Below, in pieces: positions 1 through 10,300 of a stretch of 64,000 bases of DNA. This DNA is from Rallus limicola (taxonomy: Eukaryota > Chordata > Aves > Gruiformes > Rallidae), in contig JAKCOZ010000001.1 in assembly GCA_022605955.1 (NCBI GenBank), positions 34,955,646-35,019,645 on the forward strand, read 5' to 3'. Every line of letters starts with the position of its first letter. Position 1 is the stretch's first letter. The notes below the pieces were generated by a model, which did no database searches, had not been told where the DNA came from, and was given only the letters and a program-made list of their open reading frames with translations. The translations under genes were made by a program, and so were the position numbers.

Positions 1-116
1 TGGAGAAGAGAAGGCTCAGGGGCGACCTCAACAACGTATATAAATACCTCAAGTCAGGGTGCAAAGAGCCTGACTCTTTTCAGAGTTTTCACAATTGTAT
101 GATTCTGTGAAAGGAT
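1..116 (+). mobile_element. CR1 LINE 3' fragment (runs off the left edge)
   Basis: Opens with TGGAGAAGAGAAGGCTC and GACCTCA followed by a TATATAAATACCT stretch, the familiar segment of the CR1 3' region. It then jumps to a TATGATTCTGTGA tail, implying an internal deletion. Orientation is +. Confidence 0.75.
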
Positions 117-1673
117 TCTTTGTGTCTTCAGCCAAGCAGATTTGGGCATGGGGGGAAGAGGAGCAGGTAGTAAATAACATCTCTTAAAGAACAATGTGTG
201 AACCTCTGTCTCTCAGTGGCTAACTTTTCTCACATAGATACTTTTGAGGTGTCACAGCAAATGTTGGAGATACTTACAGCCTTGGCTTGATTCATAAACC
301 CAATGTGCTCCCTTGAGCACCATTGGCTCTTTTATAGGATTGGGAAACTGGTTTTAATCTACATTCAAACAAGTAGTAAATTCACAATTTAGAAGTGACC
401 TTTACCCCAGAGAACTTCTCTGAACATGACAACCTTTGAGCCAAGGTATCACATAGCACTGACTGCAATCTCTTCTGTCTTCTTCATTCTTCTCTCCTAG
501 CCTTTCTTTGCATAGGATTGAGGAAAAAAAAAACCCAACCTCCCAAAACCACCCCCTTCTCTAGGTACATGAACATAATTCAAACCTTCATGGGCACCAG
601 AGAAAAACACTCCCCAGTATTATCAGACACAGAGAGGGAAAAAATCCAGCAAAGTATATGGTAAAAATCCAGCACTTCTCAAAAAGCAACAAATATTCCA
701 GAATTCAAAATAGATCTTTATGACCTCAGAAAACAATTTTCTCTCTTTTTCTCCCTGCTTGCTTCCCTGTAGACCCTGTCTGCATGTTCAAAGTAGAAGG
801 TTACGACTTGCTTTGATTTTCCTTGCTTATCATCATGCAGCTCAGGTTTTACAGCTATAAAAACTCCACTGAATTTTAGCTTTAGGGGTATTGACAGGAT
901 GTGCTTCAGTTCTGAGACAGAACTTAGAGGGGGGGGAGACTGCGGATGCAGGAAAACTCTCCTTGGCAACATAAAAAGCCTCTATCCAGCATGCACAATC
1001 TTCCTTTGCTGAACCCAGTGGCCTGAGAGGAGCGCAGTACAGAAATATTTGTTGCTTCATCTCCTAATGCAGTAGCTGGAGAAAAAAAATCCAAAGCTGA
1101 GTTTATTGACATGTTTTGTTCGTTGTCAGGTGTACTGTGGTCAGCAGTAGACTGTTTTATTTTCTTCAGGTGGGCCTAAATTCATTAGCTACCAGCTGCT
1201 TCAACCCTATTCCTGTTGGACACGTGCCAGTTTCTAAGAACACTGATGTGAATCTTTGCATTCATTTTCCTGGGTGTTGCATCGTGTCCTTGGATTTACT
1301 GCAGTACCGTGTTTACAAAGGTCGGCCGAGTGTCGCACAAACCAAGCAGAGTGGCTAGGCCACAGCAGACTCTGCTCCAGACAGTGCACCTGCAGCATGC
1401 CTCCTCCTGCAATGGATGGCAAAAACGAGGCTGGCACGGGAGCTCAAGGAGTGTGGGCAGCCGGCTCTGCAGGGCTCTCCACTTTGGCTCCACCAGAGTA
1501 TTCAGAGTGTTAAGGACAAGTCGTTGTACAAGACACATTCCTGGAACAGCAGCAGCTGTTCAAAGACCCAGAGCAATTATCTCTCAAGTCATCTTAGGCT
1601 TAAAGTATAGATTCAGCAATTCTTTGCTCCTTGTACAGGAGGAATTTGTCTCCCCTTATCCCATGCTCAGCAA

Positions 1674-1707
<34 letters not shown>

Positions 1708-2855
1708 GGGTACCTACCTAGCATTGGGTTTTTTTTCCATTAAATGAAGATCAGGAAACAAAACAAATTATTTTGATTTGCAGAATGTGCTGGGACCAAG
1801 TTTCACCTTTTAGCAAAGCTCAGTCCCTGCAGGACATTACCCACACCCCCACACCTCACCTCCTGGCTTATAGCAAATTAGTTTGGTCCCTGTCCTTGAG
1901 CTTTCTCACAAAGTCTTATAGGTAAACTTCCCCTCCCAGGTTTTGTTCCCAAAGCCCTTGTGATCCTCCCCACTCCAGGAGAGGACGTGTGTTTGTGCCG
2001 TGTCCCCTTCAGGCTGCACTTCTGAAATATTCCCCACGGGGAAGGTTGAAGCATCTCCTGGATGACGGCCTTTCTTTTGAAAAGTGAGAGGAAGCACTTC
2101 AAGGGAAGTCAGTGAGGTCAAGGAAAACAGCAGCAATAGCAGCCTGACACAAATAAGCAACAGTGTAACACAGAGAGATCCTCTACAGAAGTATTTCAGG
2201 AAATGGAACAAATTGAAATACACTAGCAGATTTAGGGCCAATAACAAATCAAAGATGTAAAACATTTAACTAGATAACTGAAATTTCACCAGCTTAAGAG
2301 CCATCAGAGCAGCAATTTCCTATAAAATTTGGATATGAATTTGCTCCCTAAAATACTGAGATGTTCATTGCAAAATACAGTATCAATTATGTACTGTGAG
2401 GTAAGAAAAAAATCAAAACTGAACCCTTTTAGCAAAACCAGGGAAACATTTTAGTCCTTTACAGGGCTTTGCTATTTAGAAACTCTTTGCCCTCACAACT
2501 CATGGCAATTGGTCTTCTCTGTCCTCTGGCATCTTCCCTCTGGTAAGCCACAGCAAAAGAGGAAAAAAACTAAACCAAAGCCTTTATAAAAGTAAAAAAA
2601 GGCTGTATTTTGTCAGGACTTCCAGATACCCTTCTGCCCCCTTCAGTTCAACCAGCAGTACAGCTGGTATGAACTCATGCTACAGTAGCTTAAAGAAATA
2701 TCTTTGATGGTTCAATTTCAGCTAACATTTCAATTTCTCCCACTATTATTTTTCCTGTCTGGTTGAAAATATACCTGAATTCATTATCTAGCTGTCAAGG
2801 GGTTTGCCTAAGTTTTATTTGCCCTTTTCTTTTTTTCAGCCATTCATCTTCATTT
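117..2855. other. downstream intergenic DNA, no gene identified
   Basis: Between the two CR1 fragments I see no splice-supported exon. Notable content is a less AT-rich island at about 1310-1560, open in several frames at once, and a run of 26 A at 1682-1707. The A-run follows the island by about 120 bp and could mark an old retrocopied transcript end, but no parent gene was recognised. A 119-codon minus frame at 1906-2265 has no recognisable motif. Confidence 0.5.
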
Positions 2856-2931
2856 CCCTGCCCACGGCAGGGGGGCTAAAACTTGATGAGCTTTAAGGTC
2901 CCTTCTAGCCCAAGCCATTCTGTGATTTCCC
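2855..2931 (+). mobile_element. CR1 LINE 3' tail fragment
   Basis: The stretch CCTGCCCACGGCAGGGGGG followed by AGCTTTAAGGTCCCTTCTA and a CCATTCTGTGATT end matches the last ~75 bp of CR1. It is diverged and 5'-truncated. Confidence 0.75.
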
Positions 2932-4149
2932 TTCTAACAGAGTCTTCTGGAAATAAATACAGGCCCAACATCAGTCAGTCAGAGAAGAGCTATGAAGCGT
3001 ATCCTTAACACAATTTCTAACCCAGGTAAATTTGCCCAGCCATCCCTGGGAGACTCGTCATAGATTCTGTTCCCACTGAAGTCTGCAGAGCCACCAGCCT
3101 GGCATTATAAGTACACCAAGTTCCTCACTGAGCAATCCATTGCAGCTCCAAACCCTTCCTATTCCTAAGGTTTGTGTATTTTTGCAATTTAATTGCAAGA
3201 TTTTTTTGTTAATGTTATCCAAAGTAACTAATCATCCTAGTTTCATAAATTAACTGTATGTCAAAAGCTCAATGAAAATGACAAGGAGAAGATAAGGACA
3301 AATTAAATTAGTATGGAAAAAGGTTTTCTCCTACATAATGTGGTTCAAGGTCATAGATCTCAAGGGCTCCAGTGGTGAATATCCTTTCATACTGTCCCAG
3401 CAGACAGGGCTTTGCCTTTCAGCAAGCCTATGTCAAAGCTCTACCTGGATCATCAGAGCGTTGTGGGAAAACCTGGCTACCAACAGAGCTCTGGAGCAAA
3501 GAGCTGTATCTGTCGGCACCTGGGGCTGCTGATAAAATGCTGCTACATGCCTCACTGACCACAGTTACACTCAAACCAAGATGCTTCTCTCATCCTTTAT
3601 ACCTCAGGCATTGACTCCTGCCTGTCGGTAACTTTTTGCTCAGTCACTGTGCTTCTTGCAGGCTCTGCTGGACAATCTGGGAATGAGAATGGTCAGGCAG
3701 CAGGGGAAGACGCCACTTCCACAGAGATTATCACACAGCTACACCTTGTTCCCCATGAACAGGGCCACATCTGCACTACCCAGAAACTTTTACTACCAAG
3801 GAGTAACTTCAGCTTTGTTCTTCTTCCAGGACACAGGCTATCGGCGATGAGCTGATGTGAGACATCACGGTAACAGTTGACTCACACTAAGAGGCATTAG
3901 CTCATCATGAGAACCCACCTGAAGTGCATCATTTAATACCAGCCAGCCCATTTTCCAGTTGCTCCTGTAGCATCCCAGCTGTACCAGCATCTCCAAGACA
4001 GTGTTTGAATACAAGACCATCCTACCTATTACACCTACAGTTGGCTAACATTGAGTAATAACAGCAACTTGTTCTCCCAGGTCCTCTTACAGGAGCTTTC
4101 GAATTACTCAGTCATCCAGAAAGCAATAAAAGTACATTTATAAGTAATA
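2932..4149. other. intergenic stretch just beyond the inferred DOCK4 poly(A) site
   Basis: AT-rich sequence with a few short open frames (the longest about 80 codons at 3372-3614) that lack start context, splice sites or recognisable motifs. No repeat or RNA gene was recognised. If synteny with mammals holds, IMMP2L lies further along in this direction. Confidence 0.5.
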
Positions 4150-4169
4150 CATAAAATTCAAACAAGACC

Positions 4170-4175
4170 TTTATT
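4170..4175 (-). promoter_or_regulatory. probable DOCK4 poly(A) signal AATAAA
   Basis: On the minus strand the sequence reads ATGTAAATAAAGG, pairing a UGUA element with the canonical hexamer. It is followed by a T/GT-rich downstream region. Cleavage would fall about 15-25 nt further on, near 4145-4155. The choice over the internal hexamers is by context only. Confidence 0.55.
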
Positions 4176-5668
4176 TACATTAGGTTTTCAAGCGCTGGGG
4201 TGTTGCAACATACATAACAAAATTCCATACTACATTTTTTTTTTTTTAATAGGAAATCAGGTTGAAAAGCTGATCTACAGAATCAATTTGTCAAAACTGG
4301 CTAAGCAGAAAATGTGTCAGCTCAGTTTTAGAGTACTCTGTCAATTTTACACCGTCTGCTATCATTCAGAGTATTCCTGATGTCACGGTTATAAAAACAG
4401 CGCTCATGCAGGTTAATTTACAGTGAACTCTCCTAGTAAATTTTACATTCTTCACTTGTTCAGAGGAGCAGGTCAATACTCTCCACATTGTCTCACAAAG
4501 CACTTACGGATCCAAATAGAGAAAAAACCAGATCCATCAGGAGATATTTTTAACAGAAAGAAAACCAGATTTAGCAAGACAAGGAGTCAGAACTTTAATT
4601 CCGTGACAAACTGATTTATAATCTCTCATTCTGTAGGAAAAAAAAAAAAAGGTTGTACTGTCAAGATTAATCGAGTCATTTAATCCCATATTAACATTAT
4701 GCAGCAACCAATATGAGTGCCTAGGTAAACAGAAACTTTGTGAAATGTTTTGCTGCAAAGCTGATTCTGTAATGCACGCAAGTAATAAAGTCATCAACTC
4801 TGCTCACTGCCAGAAATAAAAAAAAAAGGGCTTCAGGAGCAAATGACACTGATTCATACTGTGCTCAAGCACTAGTCAACAAAATCTATTGAACTACATG
4901 GGGTGAAAAAAAACCCTAAAAACAAAACAAAACAAAAAAAAAAAATCAAAGCAGCTTTGTTATCTTACTTGTGACACCTTATTTAAATCTCAGGCATTAC
5001 CTCTTTATATCAGCATAAATATGTAGCCTTCTACACCTTCTATGATGTGGTTACAGACACAAAAATGTTATAGTAGAAAGCAAGAGCTAGTTCAAGGAAT
5101 TCCAGACTTTGAAATCAGCAAGATACAAAGCTAAAATTCATATGTTCCTTTTCAAGTTATGAATACTTTCACTAAAACATAAATATTTTAACATATATTA
5201 ATTTCTTCTGACATTCAAAATTGTAAAGTCAATATGGCAGAATTATTGTTAAAAGCATATATTTACAAATATTCTTTTTCCCATACATAAAGTATTTGGC
5301 ATAATTATAACAATCTTACTGCATACACAACTGTTTGCTTCTTTTTCACATAATGGTACACTCCTTATTAAAATTTACCAATTATGTACAAAAATACTTG
5401 AACATTTATTATAGAAAACCTCTATAACTACCGTCAACAGCTTGTAACCGCTGAAGGTTTAATTGAGAGAATATAAAAAGTGGTCACTTTCTTCCAGTTA
5501 AACTATCAACAAATCAAACACAGCTAAAATCAACATGAGCTTCCCAACAAAAGAGGGAGAATATTTTTAACAGCATGATTTAAAATGTAGTTCACACATC
5601 TGTTCCCAAGCACATGTTAAACAGTCAGTAAAAGAAAGTGGATACAAAAAATACATACAGAAGGTGCT

Positions 5669-5736
5669 TTTTTGTTTTTCTTCTTTTTTCTTTTTTCTTT
5701 TTTTTTTCTTTCTCTTCCCTCCCCTCCCTCCCCTCC
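5669..5736 (-). repeat. polypurine (mRNA sense) tract with G-quadruplex motif in the DOCK4 3' UTR
   Basis: The + strand is a nearly pure pyrimidine run: T-rich first, then CCC-T-CCCC-T-CCC-T-CCCC at 5717-5733. As DOCK4 RNA this is four G-runs of 3-4 separated by single A loops, followed by an A/G-rich stretch. Such a pattern is a strong G-quadruplex predictor and is also capable of triplex DNA. Confidence 0.8.
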
Positions 5737-6950
5737 ACATTCCTACGGCTTGGCATTAGCTTTCCAGAGCTCTTCAGATGCTGGTCACTAAAATACAACT
5801 TGAGGCCAAACACCATTCTCCTTCAATAAAGATGATGGTGATGAACTCAAGCTAAAAAAAAGCAAATCCAAAACCTGACTCTACTGGTACGTGCCCATCC
5901 AAAGAGCTGATCTCAGTTTTTGCTAGGTTTTTACAGAATTATTAGTGAGCTTTGCAATTAGCGTTTGAAATTTATTGATTGACTGCCAGTAATTTGTATT
6001 TCAAAAAATTTGTTCATTTAGTGTATTGCCTTGGTACGAGTCAGTACTGATTCTTGTACACAAGTTAAAAGAACAGCACATCTGTACCCATTTCATACTC
6101 AGACTGTATTTTAGGGTGAACTTCAAAAACAGCAGAGAGCGTCCGCTAGCAAGCTGCTAGCTTTAAAAAGAAAACCCCACAAAAAATGAAAAAGAAAACC
6201 CAACAACAAAACATTAACTGGAAGAATAAAAGTAAACTGTACCTCAAACAAGAAAAGGACACACATCAGGTACAGTGATACACTAATGGCACACAACCTT
6301 GTCAGGATTCACCAGAGCGGTGCTGTGAGCTGGAATGAAACGCAGGTATTTTTCCACCTCTAAAAATAACATCAACCAAATGTGTGTTTCAAGAATTCCA
6401 AACCACATTCTTACAACAGTTCTCTGCAGTATAACTTGCATTATATCTCTGGTTTTCCAGACATTTGAAATGACTAGCCTGTTCATCAGATAAGAGAAGC
6501 AACTTTCAGCCTACTAGCAGAAACATCCTAGTCTACAGACTACTTTGTTAGAAAGCGTGCATTTATCTCTAGTAGTAAAGATCCAGTCAGTATATTCTGC
6601 ATTTTTTTAAGAAGCATTCGGCTAACTCAGATGAGAGTTGTAGGATTTTTAGATTTAGTCTTTGAAATAGAAATAAGGTACAAAAAAAAGCGTTTATCAG
6701 TATTCACCACCATGAAATTAAAAAAAAAAAAAAATCCTCTCATTCATGCTTCCTTTAGTATCTGGCAACCTAAATTAGTAATTTCATTTCAAATGTGCAA
6801 CATAATATTAATAAGCATTTCAAATTTACTCAAAAGAAAAGGTGGGCAAAAATATTAAAGTGCCTAACTAAACGTGTTTTTACCATTTTGAAAAAATATT
6901 ATTTCTTAAACGGTAAAGAACTGGTTGCAATTAAATATAAAAGTGACTTC

Positions 6951-7376
6951 TCATAGCTGGGAGACTTTGCGGGGCAGAGGCCTGGGCCGGGGAACCTGCT
7001 CAGTCCTCCTGCTGCTGTTTTCCAGATTGTTTGGCCGGACGAGCTGTGGCTTGGGTGGCAGCGCCGGCGGATCCGCGGCGGGCGGGATGGAGAGGCTGTG
7101 AGGTAGAGGAACAGGGCGTTTCAAAGTCCGCTCGTACACGCTGTAAGGCGGCGGGGTTTTACTTTCTTTTCTCACAGGCTCCTCGGAAACGCTGTAGCTT
7201 GGGACAGTCACTGTTGGTTCGCTGCCTTGGCTTTCAAAGCCTGACGTCTCCGACGTGCTACATCGGCTGAGTGAAGAGATGCCGCTGCTGTAGCTCCCCG
7301 ACAGCACCGGGGAGTTGGATATGAGCCCCGAGGAATGATACTCCACGGGTGATGGTGTGAACGACTGCACAGACCC
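6951..7376 (-). CDS. DOCK4: DOCK4 terminal coding exon (residues 874-1014, stop TGA at 6951-6953)
   Basis: Encodes [20 protein letters not shown] through the end [21 protein letters not shown] (976-983) is a second SH3 ligand, and the last three residues S-Q-L fit a class I PDZ ligand (S/T-x-hydrophobic). The acceptor CTTTCAATCAG|GGG was chosen because the product then continues from ...SPMK straight into GSVQSF, as I recall for human. A second acceptor 33 nt upstream is also in frame. The part before EEPVRKESK looks shorter than the Pro-Val repeat I remember in human. The exon is GC- and CpG-rich relative to its surroundings. Confidence 0.96.
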   Translation of the reverse strand, partial: GSVQSFTPSPVEYHSSGLISNSPVLSGSYSSGISSLSRCSTSETSGFESQGSEPTVTVPSYSVSEEPVRKESKTPPPYSVYERTLKRPVPLPHSLSIPPAADPPALPPKPQLVRPNNLENSSRRTEQVPRPRPLPRKVSQL

Positions 7377-10300
7377 CTGATTGAAAGGAAGGGCAGAAGA
7401 AGAGTTTACCTGGAGTAAATGAAGGAGGGAAAATGTTTCTGTGCTCAGACTGAAAACATACAGAGATAAAACACCCAGGTTCTGAGGCCCGGTAAACTTA
7501 AATGCTTGCATCCCTGTTTAATTAAGATACAGTAAGAAACTAATAAAAAGCTCTGCCTAGGTACACCTTAAACCGTGCTTAAGGGAGTTAACTCACCTAA
7601 GTGGAAGTAAACCTGTATTTAAAGGTTATCTGACTAGCACAATACCCTGGAAAAACCTGGAAGCCTTTGAGACGAATGCTGAAATTTGTGGCTGTAGGTG
7701 GAAGGCGGAACGGCAGGCAGGGCATCCCTGGGGGTGTCCTGCCCCCTAACGCCAACGCACTGGACGTACATCCCGGTCCCTGCGCCTGCTTCAGCCTCTC
7801 ATCTTCCGCCTTCATTTCCCAAAGCTTCTCCTCACAATTTTAGTGCATCGTCATGCAATGAAAAGTGCATTTACGTTGTGGCACCGTTTTCGAGCGCGTC
7901 ATGCCAACGGCGGAGGTGAAGCATAGGCGGTCAAGCTAAGAGCCGCTGCTGGGTGCCAGCCCTGCTCAGCCTCCAACTCCTGCTGCTGTTCAGGGGCAGC
8001 AGCAGAAAGGCAGGAGGTGAGGCGCTGCTGCTGCTGACAGAATTTTGAGCCGCAGTCTCTCTACCTTTCCTCTCGCCCATCTCCCAGGCATTCCTCGGAC
8101 ACACCGTGCTGCCTAGATGAAAACCAAATGACTACTGCAGGCCCCAGGGACAGGGCTCCAGCGGTGGGCAGAGGTTGCAAACAGCTGCAGTGGCAGCCTC
8201 ATGGGTCTGTGAGGGAAATGTGAAGGACGAGGAGCTGATGAAGAATACAACTCAGGGGCACTAAAGCCCTACCTAAAAACTTTGAGCCTTCCTTTGAGCC
8301 ACATCAATGACAAATTTCTCACCCTATTTTTTGTTAAGACTGGTTTGCACTCAGCTCCTTAGCTTGAGGCGTAAGTCATACAACTAAGGACGGGGAAGGG
8401 AGGAAAAGGAGAGGGGCAGGGGTGTTTAGAGTGAGCTGCACTGACTTTATGCTGTTGAGATAATTTTAGTTATCCATCTAGGACTGGATCCACAGTGCAC
8501 TGAAAGCAATGGAAAAAGTATCTTCATTTACATCGAAGGGTTTTGTACTAAGATGATTTTTTCTCTGGCAGCTCGTAACAGTTGGAACAAGTAAAAACTA
8601 ACCCCTGTATATGGCTAGGAAAAAGCAGAGTAAGCTTTATTTAAAGCTCAGTCTGTCCACAGCATGTTGAAGACATTTCAGACACTGTGAGGAGCCTGTT
8701 TAACTGCTTGTTTCAGGTTCCATTCCCCTGCATGTGAGGAGGCTGCAGCCACACTCCTACTCCCGCAAACACCCAAGGTCAAAGTTTTCAAATAAATGGT
8801 GTAATTGGGCCGAGTTCCAATAAGGCTTGACACTTGAATTAGGTGACCATAGATTACATTTCAGACCTTTGTCTTGTCATTCAGAACAAGAGCAACTATG
8901 TGTAAACCCTGCCTGCTTCAATTTAGGAGGTAAGCACTTGGTTCCTGGCAGCAGTGCAGACTGCTTCTACCAGGAGTGAGCAACAGTCTAGACAGCAAAA
9001 GAGTCTGGAAATTCATGGATGCTCAAAGTGAGATCCAGCAACTCCCAGAAGTATTCTGGGCCAGCATTCCTCTCCCAAGTGGAATTCCAGGTTTTGGCTG
9101 TAAAATGCTTAAATTCAGTCCAGGCCTTTAGAAAAAAAAAAACATTAGGACAAGCTTCAAACGTTCATAAGAATCATCAGAACTGATTCCATTCAGAAAA
9201 AAAAAAAAAAAAGAAGAGCAGTTGCTCACCTTTAGTAATGCCAGTAAAAACCTGGGAACGGTGCTCACTTCAGCAGAAGGCACACTAGAGTAACAGGACT
9301 ACAGGGCAGCATTGCTCTGCACAGTGCTCTGTGTTGAGCCTGGACCACTGTGCAGCCCCAAGCAGAAATGTCCCAGGCTCATTGGATGAGAAACAGGAAA
9401 ATGACTGTGGACTTGTGATTAGAGACCTAAAGGGCAAAGGACACATTTTGGGGTGCCACTTTCCCCCTCCTCTGGAGATGTGTACCTCTGCAGCATTAGT
9501 TAGGCACTAGGTAGCTGAGGGACAGCTTTAGGAGGGCTACCTCCATCTGCTCTTGCAATTGAGTGCCTGAAGTACCAGTCACAGCCCATTGTATTTGGTC
9601 TCCTTCCAGGTTGTAGACCCTCATATTTCTAATTGCAGAATTACCTCTGGGGTGGTAGAGGCTATCCCTGAGACTGACGTTTTACAGTCAGTCAGCAGTG
9701 GGCTTTGCCCGAAATACACTGGTTGCATGTTCATGCCCTCCAGTGCTGTGGAAGACACAGAGTTCCTGGTCAAGTTTTCCAAGTACCAACATAGTCACAT
9801 ATCTTGAAATAGAAACAAAATCTGCTCTGTTTAGCCTGGATCCCCGATTGCTATAGGTGTTTAGCTGCCAGTGTAAGAACCAATGCTTGTTCACAGCCTG
9901 TCCTTAATATTTCTTGCTGGAAGACTTCAAACTACTTCCAGCTTCTTAGACAACATCTCTGGATCGTTCTGCACAGGAAATGGATATTAAAATGACTGAG
10001 GCAGGGATTACTCTCTAACATACCCTCTAATCCCACAGCTCTGAATGCTGGAGGAGTAAGAGGAACGGGTTGCACAACAGGTTCTCCTCTGCTGCCATCT
10101 CCTCTTTTGCCACACTTTTCTGGACAAGGTGGACCATCAGGCACCACTTACATTTCTTTCTTACACCCCTGTCTGTTCACTGACTGAGGTGAGATTGATT
10201 ATCCACATAGGAGAGAAGCCCAACACTGAGAGGCTAAATATTGTGAAGATTAGGTTTCTTGCCTGCAGCTGAAAATCTTCAGAGCTGCCGTAACTGTTAT

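Larger units (their letters stand above)
4150..6950 (-). other. DOCK4: DOCK4 3' untranslated region (approximate extent)
   Basis: From the stop codon down to the AATAAA signal near 4170 there are about 2.8 kb of AT-rich minus-strand sequence with no splice-supported coding potential. It has many short U- and AU-rich tracts, a long polypurine stretch (as mRNA) and a G-quadruplex motif. Internal AATAAA copies near 5405 and 5972 could give shorter 3' ends. The 3' boundary is inferred from the signal alone. Small frames here (for example 5625-5829) are low-complexity artefacts. Confidence 0.6.

Noticed and set aside
1309..1683. 124-codon + strand frame downstream of DOCK4
   Set aside because: Overlapping frames are equally open, no motif was recognised and codon content is not convincing; kept only as an observation on the island.
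1906..2265. 119-codon minus-strand frame with a hydrophobic N-terminal stretch
   Set aside because: The hydrophobic run derives from A/T-rich sequence; no family match and no splice or promoter evidence.
5625..5829. frames on both strands in the 3' UTR
   Set aside because: They are translations of a polypyrimidine/polypurine tract.
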